Shown: positions 9,961-21,729 of the stretch, piece after piece
Numbering within the stretch: position 1 is the stretch's first letter
Layout: every line of letters begins with the position of its first letter
Assembly: GCA_948146395.1 (NCBI GenBank)
Contig: OX411556.1
Location: forward strand, 4,315,083-4,379,082
DNA: 64,000 nt
DNA from: Fragum whitleyi
Taxonomy: Eukaryota > Mollusca > Bivalvia > Cardiida > Cardiidae
Direction of reading: 5' to 3'
Translations under genes and position numbers: made by a program
Notes under the pieces: model-generated
The model's input: only the letters and a program-made list of their open reading frames with translations
The model's database searches: none
Told to the model about the DNA's origin: nothing

Positions 9961-12960
9961 CTAACCTTGCATGCTTTTTTCCCTTAAGTCGTTTGCATAG
10001 TATATAAATTTGCTCAGATTGAGAATTGTTCTTTTTGATGTAGATTCCAGCAGAAGTTTGAATTTAGTGAGTGAGGGCCAAGTGGTATAGTACTTAGGCA
10101 GATAAGTCACTCTCAAATTTCGATAGAGGGGGCATATTAGAAGGAAATGGAACTCACTTTCAACTTGATTGCCCTTACAAACCAAACACTTTCTCTCTTC
10201 TCTAGGAATATTTCTATGTCTTCCAACCTCAATAAGAAGTTTATGAGAAGAACATCGAAATCTACACAGAGCATTTCGGTATTTTGGTTCCTTGATAAAA
10301 TCGAGATAATCTTCAAATGCAAAGGTCTGTTTATACATTCTGTACAACTCTAGCTTGGAAGAGTCATGAATGTTGCTATAAAAATCATTAACATAATGAT
10401 CATAGATCCTTTGTATTATATGAGCAATATTAATTTGAGAAGTATCAACTACATTTCTCAAGTAAGAGAAACCCAGTTGATCAAATAGTGTGAATACATT
10501 CAGGTTCCATTCATTTACATGATTACCATTTCCATCTTTCATGTTAAAAATTTTGAATAGCAATGAATTACCTGATTTACAAATCTTATACCAATATTTT
10601 ACAATGGCTATGTTTCTTAGAACATAAAGAGGGAATCTACCTAACTCCCCATAAATGCAACAGTTATGGGTTTTACCACTGACTTTCAATACTTGTTTCA
10701 TGAACTTCAAATGTACTAATTCACAATCATGTGCTCTGTGAAACCCCCAGGTCTCAGAGGCATAGGATAAGATAGGTAAGACCATAGCGTCAAATAGTCT
10801 GACTTTCTCTCTAATGCTTAAAGGCACCTTTTCAAATAAAACATTTAAACTATATAAAGCTTTCATAGCTTTTGTAGCCAAATCTTTTTGTGCAACAAAA
10901 AACCTGCCATTAGATGCTACTGTACATCCAAGGTAGGTAAAATGTTTCACAATTGACAACTTTTCTTCATTATATCTGATATCTATATCTTTTAGACGAT
11001 TATTTTTCTGACACACCATAATAACAGTCTTTGCGATATTAACCTTAATTCCCCACTGTCTTGAATATTCACTAAGTTTGTTCAAAAGGCATTGCAGACC
11101 CTCTTTGGAATATGAAAATAATACAGTATCATCAGCGAAAAATAACAGAAATAATTTCAAATGTTCCAATGTAAAACAGTCAAATGCATCAGATAACATA
11201 AACTCATACATATCATTGATGAACAAAATGAACAGTAATGGAGACAAAGGCTCGCCTTGCTTCACACCCATTTTAATGTTAAAAAAATCGCTATTTTGAC
11301 CATTTACTCTCACACATGATTTAATGTCGTGGTACATAGCAGACAGCATTTTCACCATTTTTGTGGATGTTCCCAAACGAAGGAGTTTATTCCAAATTGC
11401 ATTATGATTGATTGTGTCAAAAGCTTTTTGGAAATCGACAAAAGCACAGTAAAGCTTTTTCTTTTCTACATTTATTACTCTGTTTATGATTGAGGAAAGG
11501 ACAAAGATGCTGTCAACAGTACTTTTCCCCTTCCTAAATCCAAACTGTAACTCATTTATAACTTGATGCTTTTCAGTCCAATCTCTTAATCTATTATCTA
11601 ATAAACAAGAAAAAATTTTTGAGAAAACACTTGTTAAACTTATCCCCCTATAATTATTGATATCATGAATATTTCCCTTTTTAGGTATAGGAATAATCAT
11701 ACCTTTTGTCCACTCATTTGGATATATACTTTTGCTATACATAAAATTGAAAAGTTTACAAAGTAGTGGTGAGATACTTTCTGCTATTTCTATGAAGAAT
11801 TCTGGAAGCAGTAAGTCAATGCCAGCACTTTTCCCTGCTTTGAGTGATTGGATACATTTTAAAACTTCATTTACAGTGAATTCCTTGTCAAGATCATCAT
11901 GTTGAGAATTGCTTTCTGGAAATTGATCAGTGATATTTCTATAGGACTGATCAGGATCAAGATCGCTCGAGAACAAATTTTGAAAATAATCAAAAAAATC
12001 TTTGCAGTCATGAGGGATCTGAGTATCGTTATTCGATTTCAGTTTCTTAATTTCCCTCCAAAATTTTTGTGGGTCATTGTTTGCAAGGAAAGAAAAATGT
12101 TTTTGTTTTAAATTCTTGTATCTTAGCCTAGCTTTTTTCTTAACATTATTATATGAACGCTTCTTTCTCAGCATTTCACTTTCATTGATAGCAGATTTAT
12201 TCAAACGGTATTTCTTCTTAGCGTTACGAAATTCTTTTCTAGCCAAGTGGCATTCCTTATCAAACCATGTGTTTGCATATTTATTTGGTTGACCATTGTA
12301 TGAAGTACCCTTTCGTTTCATACCAAAAACAGATAATGCAGAGTTATATAAGCAGTCACTTATCTTTGAAATTCCTAAGTCAATGCTTTTGAGCCCTGAA
12401 ATTGTTTCATCTACTGTTTGTTCTAAATAATTCAAATTATTATATACAGTATTCTTGTATTTTTCTTTATGCGTGGGGTCCCAGTTGATCCTACAGAAAT
12501 CAGATTTACCTTTACCGTCAGGCAAAGTGAAATGCCCAACTGAAAGACCAACACTAACTGGCACATGCGAAGACAGTGACCAAAGGTCATGTAAGACAAA
12601 TGAGTTAATCAAGGGAAATAACTGATCAGAGCATAATACATAATCAATCAAACTCTTTCCTTTCTCAGAAATAAAAGTAAAATCACCCACACCAAGATCG
12701 TCTCCTTTTCTTCCATTCACAATTCTTAAGTCTGCATTGAGGCATAACTGTAACAACATTCTTCCTGAGGAATTAATTACCTTGTCTTTTGAATATCTAG
12801 GACTTAAACCGTCAAATTTTTCCCACAGATCCTGGTCAAATACTGGGATATACTTATTCTGATCTTTATCTGAAAAGATATATTCCTGTAGTTGACCACA
12901 TCTGGCATTCAGATCACCTATCAGGGCAGTATCACCCAATAAAGAGTACTTGCGTACCAT
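9961..12960 (-). CDS. LINE ORF2 main open frame: endonuclease C-terminus, reverse transcriptase, CCHC-like tail
   Basis: A 999-residue frame from the first ATG after the frameshift. Domains in order: the C-terminal part of an AP-type endonuclease with IGDLNARCG (residues 14-22), SLIDYVL (103-109) and SSHVPV (130-135, where the family usually has SDHxP); a basic linker (230-310); then reverse transcriptase with IPIPKKG (423-429), NNYRGISL (435-442), GFRKGKST (474-481), FVDFQKAFD (507-515), KQGEPLSP (567-574) and the catalytic FADD (608-611). A cysteine motif C-x2-C-x9-H-x4-C occupies 925-943. This enzyme nicks DNA and primes reverse transcription of its own RNA at the target. The true protein starts upstream, past a frameshift near 13075. 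The RT frame has no internal stop, so recent activity is plausible. Confidence 0.93.
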   Translation of the reverse strand: MVRKYSLLGDTALIGDLNARCGQLQEYIFSDKDQNKYIPVFDQDLWEKFDGLSPRYSKDKVINSSGRMLLQLCLNADLRIVNGRKGDDLGVGDFTFISEKGKSLIDYVLCSDQLFPLINSFVLHDLWSLSSHVPVSVGLSVGHFTLPDGKGKSDFCRINWDPTHKEKYKNTVYNNLNYLEQTVDETISGLKSIDLGISKISDCLYNSALSVFGMKRKGTSYNGQPNKYANTWFDKECHLARKEFRNAKKKYRLNKSAINESEMLRKKRSYNNVKKKARLRYKNLKQKHFSFLANNDPQKFWREIKKLKSNNDTQIPHDCKDFFDYFQNLFSSDLDPDQSYRNITDQFPESNSQHDDLDKEFTVNEVLKCIQSLKAGKSAGIDLLLPEFFIEIAESISPLLCKLFNFMYSKSIYPNEWTKGMIIPIPKKGNIHDINNYRGISLTSVFSKIFSCLLDNRLRDWTEKHQVINELQFGFRKGKSTVDSIFVLSSIINRVINVEKKKLYCAFVDFQKAFDTINHNAIWNKLLRLGTSTKMVKMLSAMYHDIKSCVRVNGQNSDFFNIKMGVKQGEPLSPLLFILFINDMYEFMLSDAFDCFTLEHLKLFLLFFADDTVLFSYSKEGLQCLLNKLSEYSRQWGIKVNIAKTVIMVCQKNNRLKDIDIRYNEEKLSIVKHFTYLGCTVASNGRFFVAQKDLATKAMKALYSLNVLFEKVPLSIREKVRLFDAMVLPILSYASETWGFHRAHDCELVHLKFMKQVLKVSGKTHNCCIYGELGRFPLYVLRNIAIVKYWYKICKSGNSLLFKIFNMKDGNGNHVNEWNLNVFTLFDQLGFSYLRNVVDTSQINIAHIIQRIYDHYVNDFYSNIHDSSKLELYRMYKQTFAFEDYLDFIKEPKYRNALCRFRCSSHKLLIEVGRHRNIPREERKCLVCKGNQVESEFHFLLICPLYRNLRVTYLPKYYTTWPSLTKFKLLLESTSKRTILNLSKFIYYANDLREKSMQG

Positions 12961-13060
12961 TGATTCTATACTTTCAAAAAAACCTAGATCATGAATTGCA
13001 AAATATGGGGATGACTCGGGTGGAACATATGCAAAGCAGACGAAGATGTCCCTTTCATTT

Positions 13061-13384
13061 TTAAAAAAATGTTTTACAAAATTTAACTATAATGATACCG
13101 TGATCATCAGTCTCCTCTAAAGAGAGGCCCCCATTGAGCTCCTCTCTGTAGAAGAGGCTGACACCACCATGACCTCTTTTAGATTTCATACTAGATTTCC
13201 TCGGTACATGTAAAGCTACATAGCCCTTTATATTGAAATCATCATAGCATTTCTGCCATGTTTCTGTGAAAAAAAAGACATCAAAATCAGTCACAAAATT
13301 TAGAAACTCATAATCAGTGAGACAAGATTTAAGGCCTTCTACATTCCATGATAGAATGTTTATGTCTTGTTTCCCACAACAATT
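13061..13384 (-). pseudogene. LINE ORF2 N-terminal endonuclease segment, frameshifted from the rest
   Basis: It reads openly from the codon after the ORF1 stop and contains ILSWNVEGL (endonuclease motif I, coded near 13340-13366), FFFTETW (the catalytic Glu, near 13261-13284) and RGHGGVSLFY. It stops at a TAA just after a T7 run near 13075. The next frame continues the domain immediately with DIFVCFAYVPPESS, leading into the ATG at 12960. So one single-base indel at the homopolymer splits an otherwise complete ORF2 of about 1,100 residues. No in-frame ATG is seen between the ORF1 stop and motif I, which leaves the initiation mode open. Confidence 0.85.
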
Positions 13385-13873
13385 CTATGCTAATTTAGCC
13401 TTCTTTGGCTTTTGACCCTTTTGTCCTTCAACATAGAGTGAATTGTCAATGTATAGTTTATCACGTACAAGGTATGCTTTTTTGCCATCATCACGTGCTT
13501 GGATCATAATGGGTATCAGTGATTTTCGCTTTTCTACAACCTCTTCTGGGTAGTGATCAGACACATTGTAAGGGGTACTCTTGAGATCAACTGATTTGAG
13601 TGCCGATTTTATAACGTTTTTTGAATACGTATTACACAGCTTTGCAACAATAGGCCTAATTTTGCCCTTTTTGTATTTTCCCATGCGGTGAGCACGATCA
13701 ATCCTTATGTGTGACTCAGCATCGTGAATATTCAGGATCTGCTTACAAAACGCAAACACTTGATCTGTACAGTTTTCGACAAACTGAAACTTTGCTTCTT
13801 TATCAGGCTTTTGTTTGGTATGCTCATCATCTGGAGGAGTATGACATTTACCAGTTGTAGGGCTGACAACCAA
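13385..13873 (-). CDS. LINE ORF1, RNA-binding protein (RRM plus C-terminal domain), N-terminus missing or shifted
   Basis: About 160 residues. The sequence HIRIDRAHRMGKYKKG followed by RPIVAKL, KNVIKSAL, PEEVVEKRKSLIP, ARDDGKKAYLVRDKLYIDN matches the RRM and C-terminal domain pattern of L1 ORF1p-type proteins, which bind LINE RNA and chaperone reverse transcription. The frame opens right after a TGA and lacks the coiled coil and first RRM strand that usually precede it. Another frame (13732-13986) may supply part of the N-terminus through a frameshift near 13865. It ends KAKLA-TAG, after which the same frame continues into the endonuclease. The C-terminal half is clearly recognisable; the N-terminus is uncertain. 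Confidence 0.8.
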   Translation of the reverse strand: MVVSPTTGKCHTPPDDEHTKQKPDKEAKFQFVENCTDQVFAFCKQILNIHDAESHIRIDRAHRMGKYKKGKIRPIVAKLCNTYSKNVIKSALKSVDLKSTPYNVSDHYPEEVVEKRKSLIPIMIQARDDGKKAYLVRDKLYIDNSLYVEGQKGQKPKKAKLA

Positions 13874-14099
13874 TCAAATTCTGTTATGATTAACACTCGG
13901 TCAAAACCCACGCGTAAATTCAGACCACGTGGTAGATGCAAATGGACATCGTCTGCTCGAAATGTGTCAATTAAGTTGTTTGTCATTGGTCAATAGTCGT
14001 CTGCACTCAAACAGGGAGCGTGGGAAGTTTACTTTTTGTTCCAATGGTGGAATGAATACTGTTGACTATGTGTAAACAAATAGAAATAATTTTTAATTT

Positions 14100-14720
14100 T
14101 GAAATATTTGATTTCAATGAGCACTCTGATCACGCTCCAATCCTATTTTCAATAAATTCAAATTTGAGTATGAAGAAAAATTATTCAACAGCAAATAAAC
14201 CGACAAAAACATACGATAAACTGAAATAGGATAGAGCGATCTATTTTTAGAACAACTCATGAATAATCATAGAGTGCTGCTAGATTTAATCGATTGGTCA
14301 GAAACCAAAGATGTAAATAGCATAGTTGGCGATTTCACGTGTTTCTTGAGGGAAATGCATTTATAGTATTTGGGAAAACCAAATGCTTGAAATACAAACA
14401 TGTTGGTAATCAAAATTGTAAATAGTTTAATGAAAAATGTTTGTTGCTAAACAGGCTTTTAAACTCTATAGAGAGAGGAATAATATTAACAGACAAGCTT
14501 TTAGCTTGGCGCGTGCTCATTATAACAACGTAAAAAATCTGATAAGAAATAATTTAGACTAGCAGAGGGCTATCGAATCAGCAAACTTTCAAAATCGGAC
14601 CCACGAGGTTGGATGAGCTAGCGATGTCCTCGAAAAGATGGAGTGTTAAGACAAAAAACTCACGAATTGGGCAAAGATTTTACCAACTTTTATTGTCCAA
14701 ATTTGAGCCCTTTTGATTGG
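14100..14720 (+). pseudogene. Decayed LINE ORF2 fragment (endonuclease end to pre-RT linker)
   Basis: In successive frames on the plus strand one can read FNEHSDHAPILFSIN (14112-14157, the SDHxP end of an AP endonuclease), NNHRVLLDLIDW...VGDFTCFLREM (14262-14360), and QAFSLARAHYNNVKNLIRNNLD (14485-14560), the linker typical of LINEs before the RT. Frameshifts and stops separate these blocks. It is older than, and opposite in orientation to, the LINE at 9961-13990, which may have inserted beside or into it. Confidence 0.7.
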
Positions 14721-14859
14721 CGAACTATTGCACTATCCCAGCCTCTCAATAATGTCCGATTCACAGTGCTGACAGCACTTTGATTATTAAAGGGAGCCAA
14801 AAAGCTGTCGATAATTTCACATAAATCATTCCAGACTTGCGCCACACACTAGATCTAAA

Positions 14860-14912
14860 TAAAAAATAATTATTCATCTTGTCTATTTCATGATGTTTCT
14901 AATGTAACTGCA
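14860..14912 (+). mobile_element. M1 MITE 3'-end remnant
   Basis: ATTCATCTTGTCTATTTCAT followed by GATGTTTCTAATGTAACTG matches the 3' terminus of the M1 family (CATTCATCTTGTCAATTTCA...ATGTTGTTAACTG). It lies 22 bp before the complete copy at 14935, so two M1 copies were adjacent or nested at this duplication edge. Confidence 0.5.
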
Positions 14913-14934
14913 AAACGCCTAGCAACCGTTACTA

Positions 14935-15374
14935 CAGTTAGTAACATCGTGAAATTGCCTGTCATTCCGACCAAGAACATTTTAAATCGCTTAATCAAAG
15001 CCCCATTCATTCATTCGAAATACTCACTCATAACCATTCCAAATCACCCCAAAATCAATAAAAAGGATAATCTTAACAACTACATTCAAAATAAAAATCG
15101 GTAGATAAATGCACGATATCACTGACGTGAATAAATGTTGTAAGTGTATGACTGTTTCGTGAAGACAAAGATAACTATCCATAGAACCTGTATGCATATT
15201 TTTACAAAGAAAGATAAGAAATATCGCTAATTTTGTTCATCTTGAACAAGCTTAGCGATATTGGATTACCTCGCTTGATTTTCACTCAAAACTCGCTCCA
15301 CAAACTGATTAATTTTCATTGCAAAATTATTAAAAAAATCTTTCGATTCGTCAATTTCACAATATTGATAACTG
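14935..15374 (+). mobile_element. M1 MITE copy at left edge of duplication copy B
   Basis: It begins TA-CAGTTAGTAACATCGTGAAATTG and ends GTCAATTTCACAATATTGATAACTG-TA: about 30-bp TIRs, CAGT ends and TA on both sides. The central hairpin is at 15215-15275 (ATATCGCTAATTTTG...TTAGCGATATTGGATTACC). Length 440 bp, non-coding. CAGT termini with TA flanks suggest mobilisation by a Tc1/mariner-type transposase. Confidence 0.82.
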
Positions 15375-16529
15375 TAGAACGTCAAGCAAACGATACTACG
15401 AGTAATACACGATCTCATTTCATTTAACATTTTGTATTCTCGGTTGATTGCATTTGAGATTAAGAACAATTTGAATAATTATGTTAATCAACTAACGCCT
15501 GTGTTGAGAACGTTATTATAACAGTGACATTAACACGATTTTTACCGTCATTTGGCAATTCGTAAATATGAATAATGACACACATTAATACACGACGGTT
15601 TTAAACATCCGATTACCGCCCTTATATTGCTGAATAAACACAAATCTTAGAGCTTATCAATCTTAGGATATTCCTTTATGAGCTGACAGTTAGTCAAAGA
15701 TCAGCCTGCATATAGGCAGCCTGATCTTTGTTTACACGTTCTGCCTATGTTTGTATTCGGAATTACAAGGGGGGGATTTAGCGACCGAAACATCAGAACT
15801 TCGCTAACTATATGCCCGACAAACGTTTGATAAGAACCATGATATTGAAAAGTAGGCTTATCAAATTAGGTTCTGTTAAGTCAAACCCTGCCCGGCAAAA
15901 CGTAAAGGTTTTGTTAGAGTAGTAAAATTGCTGCATACCCTTTTCGAGGCTGATAAGGCTTGCTTCCTGCTCATTTTATTAGATAAGTTAATTTTGAATG
16001 ACTCTGTACATGTATCTCAGTGAAAATAAGATATGTTAATAAAGCACTTAGCAACCGAAATGGCATTTTGAAAACAATATTGAAATATTATTTCCACATT
16101 GACCTTAATTGATATATTTATTGAGAGAAACTTTTACATTGCCACTTAATGAAGTAATGAAGTTACAGGAATTTGTTTTGGTTAGCAGTTTAAGTGTACA
16201 GTTTAAACTGTCGCAGACATAAAAGGCGGAAAGAAGGACATCCGGACATCAGTAAACAACATGCCACCAATCTATCTATGCGGAATAATAAAATGTAGCC
16301 TACATGGTATTGAACATTACTTTCAGATTCATTGAAGTGGCTTAGGCTCTTTATTATTCACATTATTTTCTTGCATAACAACATTTTTTTTCATATGTAT
16401 TTAAGGGCAAACTACAATAAGTAATAAGCTAATGTCACCACGTAAAATTCTCCTCGAAAATGTCTTACACAAATCTATAAAATGAATTTATGAAAGGGAG
16501 ACATAAAAGAGAAAGTTATATGGGGAGAG

Positions 16530-16734
<205 letters not shown>

Positions 16735-17974
16735 CACGCGCTATGATTTATTCCGTTTACAGCACAGTACTAATTATTAAATCCATCAAGCCTAGAGACA
16801 CTTACACTGGCAAGTTATTAGCCCTTCATCTTATAAAGAGATCGTTAAACTGGAGGTAAACCAAAGGCTAAATTTGAGTGCTCGGGGCATTTCTAAAACT
16901 ATTGTAAACGTTAGATTGTTTTAAACTTTTACATTTATCTGTCACGATTATGACCTATTGAGTAATCATAACGCTTTTCTTTAGATTTGATATGGAATTC
17001 CGAAATCTTTTAAGATACTATTTTATTCCAGATGACTCAATAAAATTTTCTGCATTAATTGGCTAAAACTTTGGTTATATTTCTCAATGAAAACAATTTT
17101 GAGTACGTGGCTATTTTTCATGATTTCCACAAAACATATCCATTTAAGATGTATGTTTCTTATTGACACATCTTACATTTTTGCTTCATGTGATTTATTC
17201 AATACATTTATATGAAAAGATTAATTGTTGATTTCATTGAGGTATGAAAATAAAAACCTACTGACCCTGATCGGATCTGCGAAATCATGCATAAGTGTGA
17301 ATGGGTCTTAATTTCACACAACCATAAAACCAACACATGCACCCTTCAGCTCTGACTTACTCAAACTTTAATTTTTAGATCAATAATTTCATTAACAAAG
17401 TTTCAGTCTTACTCAAATTCGTCAACTCGCTCTGTTTTAGGCTAGGGCGTGAGGGAAGGGGGCGGGAGGGGAGAAGTTGTCAAGGGAACACATGTCAAAA
17501 TCAAAGCAATAGTTATACTTTTTTACATGATTTTAGCAAAGATATAACTTAATTAAGAAATAGTTCTACGCTAAAAAAAAGATTGTGATTGAGAAATGAT
17601 AAACTTTCTTTCTTGTTTTAGTAGCGGTTGAAAATATAAGATGAGAAAGTTTTCATGAAATACATTATCATTTACATGAAATATGTGTGAAACATTAATA
17701 CCCTGGAATGACCCTTTTCCTAAAGCTTGACCTTTGCTGATGACCTTTACTTTATCAGTTATTGGAATCAGTAGATCTATGAGTATCATTTTTTAAAGTG
17801 AGATCCATGGGTCAATTATGGATAATTTGGATATTTTGAGTGTTGACTTTGTCCAGATAGCCCCGGCAATGTACCTGTATCTGTAAATGAACTATCATAG
17901 CGATAGATAGTATTATATCATGCAATAAAGCCTGCATTTATCTTATATCACCTGTCCGATAACATAACATGTTC

Positions 17975-18420
17975 TCAGGTATAGGTAAACCATGCTATCT
18001 GAATGTTTATAAATAGACCTTCGACGAGTTTAATATAGAGAAGTTGGGACCAACGAAACTTTTGCTATAACGGTCTTTTAACTATACTGAGGTATCAAAG
18101 AAACACAAAACTAACGGCATTTTAACCATCCTTTGAATTACATCTGTAAACGCCATGTGTCATAGCGTAAAAGTAACATGCTTTCGAAACCGACTTAATC
18201 ACGAAGAAACTAAAATTGAAACATAAAAAAAATCATTGAATATCGATTGGGAGAAAAAGTGTTTTTCATGGTGAGTTTCATTACTCTGTCAGTATATAGT
18301 AGATTACAGTTGTGATTAAGTACCGTTATCTCACGCTTGTTAATTTCCAGTTCAGTTCACCCCTACTCCTGGCTATTCCACATTTTCCCGCGTTTTCGAA
18401 TTCCGCGGTTGGACTATAGA
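17975..18420. repeat. ~445-bp insertion specific to duplication copy B
   Basis: Copy A passes directly from GATAACATAACATGTTATCAG to ACTATTTTTAGAAACTATTT (about 5940). Copy B has this block in between. I recognise neither coding sequence nor clear terminal repeats, so its nature (insertion in B or deletion from A) is open. Confidence 0.7.
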
Positions 18421-18517
18421 CTATTTTTAGAAACTATTTAAATACTCTTTCACCAGAATTTCTTTGATTTTTAAATGTTTATTATAGAAACGATTGCATG
18501 ATAAATAGAATAACACG

Positions 18518-18634
18518 TGTCTTAAAATATCAATGTTATCTGGTCTCGGCTGCCAAAAATTATCATGACTCGGCAAAGCCTCGTCTTGATAAATTCTCTC
18601 AACCTCGACCAGATAACATTGATTTTTTAAGACA
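18518..18634. repeat. 117-bp inverted-repeat hairpin element, copy B
   Basis: Counterpart of 6035-6151, same length, with its near-perfect outer arms conserved. Confidence 0.7.
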
Positions 18635-19310
18635 CTAACATATTATTCTCTACATTTCTTACGTGATGCTTGGAGAAAATGGCGATGGTAAAGTTTTGGC
18701 TATTTCTTTAAGACAGGTAGACAGACAGATGGAAAGGCGGACACTTGTTAAACAATTTATCATGCAAATAAGCCTTTATTGACCTGATATTACCTGACCG
18801 ATAACATAATATTATCTTCATATCTTATAACTTAATATCATTGGGCAAAATCTGAAAATTTGTCAACATTTAGGCAGATTTCTTTTTGGACTCCTTTTTG
18901 CAGAAGCGTATAGCCAGGTTCATTGAGAAATAAACGCACCTTTTCAGCCAATCAGAATGCGCATAATCTGATGGAATCAGCTAGAATTTAATTATTACAA
19001 TAACTACCAAGTAGGAGAAGGATTAGTTTTTATCAGAAAAATTTCACTTGATAAAGATAAAGTCATACTTGGACGTTTTGACACATAAATTAAATTAGAG
19101 TGAAGACTTCAATAAAACTGATTTTGGACGCCCTAATCTTCATATTGCGTCGACAATGATTTCATTAACTTTTGTGATCATGACAAAATGTCACATAGAC
19201 TGGCCAAAAAAAACCCTTGTGTGTAATGTTGCTGGTTTTTTGATTTTGGTAAGGTATATCGATACTATTAATTTTCTTTATAATAGCCATAGTAGCAATC
19301 GTTCTTTCCA

Positions 19311-19505
19311 ACAATTTGTCTTCAACCAATGGGATAATAATCGTAGACCTATGTGAGAAAGCAGCTTGAGGCTAGGAAAGGATTTATTAGCATTATTGGT
19401 GTGAGAAATAATAGGAACCAAGTGTTGGGTGCTTCAGCCGCCGTGATATTACCGAAAGATTGTTGAAAGCGGCGTAAAACGCTTAAACAAACTAATAACC
19501 AAACT
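19311..19505 (+). mobile_element. SINE S1, 5'-truncated, copy B
   Basis: Counterpart of 6813-7005. It keeps ATCGTAGACCTATGTGAG, GCAGCTTGAGGCTAGG and the AAACAAAC tail, and is closer to the family consensus than copy A in the region TCGTAGACCTATGTGAG. Confidence 0.75.
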
Positions 19506-19507
19506 AT

Positions 19508-19699
19508 GGGCCAACTTATTTCTCACCCCGGGCGGGTACTGTTGCCCGCATAATCAAAGAATCTCTCAGAAAGCAGGCTACCAGCTCTAGACTGGTCCAC
19601 ATATCGACTATCAGAATAGCCTAGAACAGGCTATTCTGATATTCGACAGTGAGACCAGTCTACACCCGACCCGAAATCGGGCGAGAAATAAGTTGGCCC
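19508..19699. mobile_element. M2 MITE, copy B
   Basis: Counterpart of 7012-7203 with the same TIRs, central 14-bp stem and length. Confidence 0.85.
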
Positions 19700-20370
19700 A
19701 TATATCTATGGTGCCCTCTGGATCCGCGACTCTGCACACGAATAGATACAGCCTGTATATAACAATTTATTTATTTCTGTCGACCTCACGTGATAGAGTC
19801 ATGTATACGTTTTCAACGGCAATCAATCACAATAAATCAGACTTAAAGGTGAAATCGAGCAATTAAGGTGTCTTGTAAACCTTTGTTTTTTGGTGTATAC
19901 GAAATTTTGAAACAACTTAGGCGCTATGTAAATGAAAGTCAATAGCTGTGTAGTACTCGTAAATAGTTGTAAAAGAACACAACATTTAACAAGAGTGTAT
20001 GGGTGTCAACGATCGGCTACAGGTGCTGGACAATGCAAATATTTTTTGTCGGAAAAAGGTGAATAACTATAGTCTGGATACCTCTTGTGACGGTTAACAC
20101 ACATGCCAAGTTTTATGAAGATATCTTCAATGAAAATAGAGAAATAAAGATTAAAGAATGTCACGCCAACGCCAACATCAATGCCAACTCGAACAACGCC
20201 AAGGTGATCGCGATACATCAGATTTTTCCAACAACAACAAAAACAACAACAATAACAACAACACCTTTAACAACAGTTGTCAGGGTTAACATAGCGCTTG
20301 AATTATGATCAAGGATGAAGTTCAAAGTGATACGTTTGAACCTTTTAATAAAATGTTCTGCACGTATAGC

Positions 20371-20461
20371 TCCACAAGTTTGAGTGAGTGATCAAAGGTC
20401 AATTTTGTCTATACACTGTATAGACAAAATTGACCTTTGATCACTCACTTGAAATTGTGGA
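20371..20461. repeat. 91-bp palindrome, copy B
   Basis: Symmetry centre at 20416. Its 31-bp perfect inner arms around ACT are unchanged relative to copy A, while flanking sequence has diverged. Confidence 0.95.
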
Positions 20462-20564
20462 AGTATAAATTATATCGTTTGTTTACAACTAAAATGGCGT
20501 TTCTAAAGCTTAATTCAAGTCGCCTAACGATAGAATACGAGATTTGAGATACTTTCATATGAAG

Positions 20565-21018
20565 GGGGGAATTCAAATGGCAGCCCGGGAGTCGCGTTAG
20601 ACGATCTAATAATCTAAAGTTGACTGTAATATGCATGCGCAGATAGGACATTCATGTGAACGGAGGTACCCACTGGTGGTAGTAAACAAACTTCACATTT
20701 ACCGCTACAATAATTAATTAACCATAAAATATCGTTATTCCATTAAGAAATGTGATAAACTCGTGCAAAATACTTTATAAAATAAGAAAAAAAGTATTTG
20801 CCTATTAAAGTAAAAGAGAATATTTGTTTTGTGTAATCGAATTGTTGTGCACTATTTTCGACGCCATTTCGGAACCCAAGTGACACCGGCCTGACCCAGG
20901 ATCAGAAGCGTCGAGGTTGAAAGGTTACAATGACATCACTAGTGTCGAAACCGAGGTCGTTCTGATGGAAACCCGGTTAACTCGGGTCGAAACCGAGTCC
21001 GATATGAACTTAACCAAC
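20565..21018. repeat. ~450-bp insertion specific to duplication copy B
   Basis: Copy A reads ATATGAAGG directly followed by AGATTCGTATAA (8075-8095). Copy B interposes this block, which is locally GC-richer and has GAAACCGAG / CTCGGTTT inverted motifs near its right end (20945-21000). No coding sequence is evident. It is probably an inserted non-autonomous element; the family is unknown. Confidence 0.65.
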
Positions 21019-21729
21019 GAGATTCGTATAAGTAGGACAGACGTCAATCACAATTAAGACATAAAGAAAGAAATTATTGACTTCATTGAGGTATGAAACT
21101 TAAAATATAATCAAAATTACATTGTGTGCGCACGCGAAGAGGAATCATACCTAAGTATAATAAGGTATTTTGTATTATAACTCCATGAAATTAATTGTAC
21201 TCTCTTCAAATTTTATAATTTGATATCCTGCAGCAAAAATGTTCAGAAGATATATCTCTTATAGAACTACTTCGTGCGCCAGATTACAAAATATTAGCGC
21301 ATTCAAAATTGTTTTCGTTGAGAAATGAAAGCAAATGTTCAGCCAATCAGAATGAACAGATATTTATTGACACAAATAAATTTAAGTTATTATGATATGT
21401 AAAAGCCAATCCTATGCCAAAACGGATATCAAAAATCTTAAGGTCCTGAAAATTAAGTCAGAACCAATGTCCCGTGATATACAGATAAGAAAATCGTGAA
21501 ATAGACTAACACCTCGATTAAAGCTATTCTTAATCGCTAACTCATCGCCCCATTCAATGCAAGAACTTACTACAACGAGAAAGTTAACTTCTATCACCTG
21601 TTGATCTCACACGTACAAAACTATTTTGGACATTTTTTATTGGAATATGATGACTATCAATAACGTTTTGTGTGTTACATGTGAGAAATAAAAGTTAAGA
21701 TGCCTAAGAGGGTGAGAAATTCTAATTTG

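Larger units (their letters stand above)
9961..13990 (-). mobile_element. Nearly intact non-LTR retrotransposon (LINE), 5'-truncated
   Basis: Minus-strand element with an L1-ORF1p-like protein (13385-13873) followed by an endonuclease / reverse-transcriptase protein (about 13384-9961). It is broken only by one frameshift in the endonuclease and an uncertain 5' start. ORF1 and ORF2 are in the same frame, separated by a single TAG. It lies between the two copies of the segmental duplication and beside an older LINE fragment (14100-14720) of opposite orientation. The long open RT frame shows it is much younger than the other LINE remains here. Family assignment (Jockey/I/L1-like branches) needs a phylogeny. 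Confidence 0.9.

Noticed and set aside
11078..12292. Several plus-strand frames of 70-73 codons
   Set aside because: They are antisense shadows of the LINE reverse-transcriptase frame.
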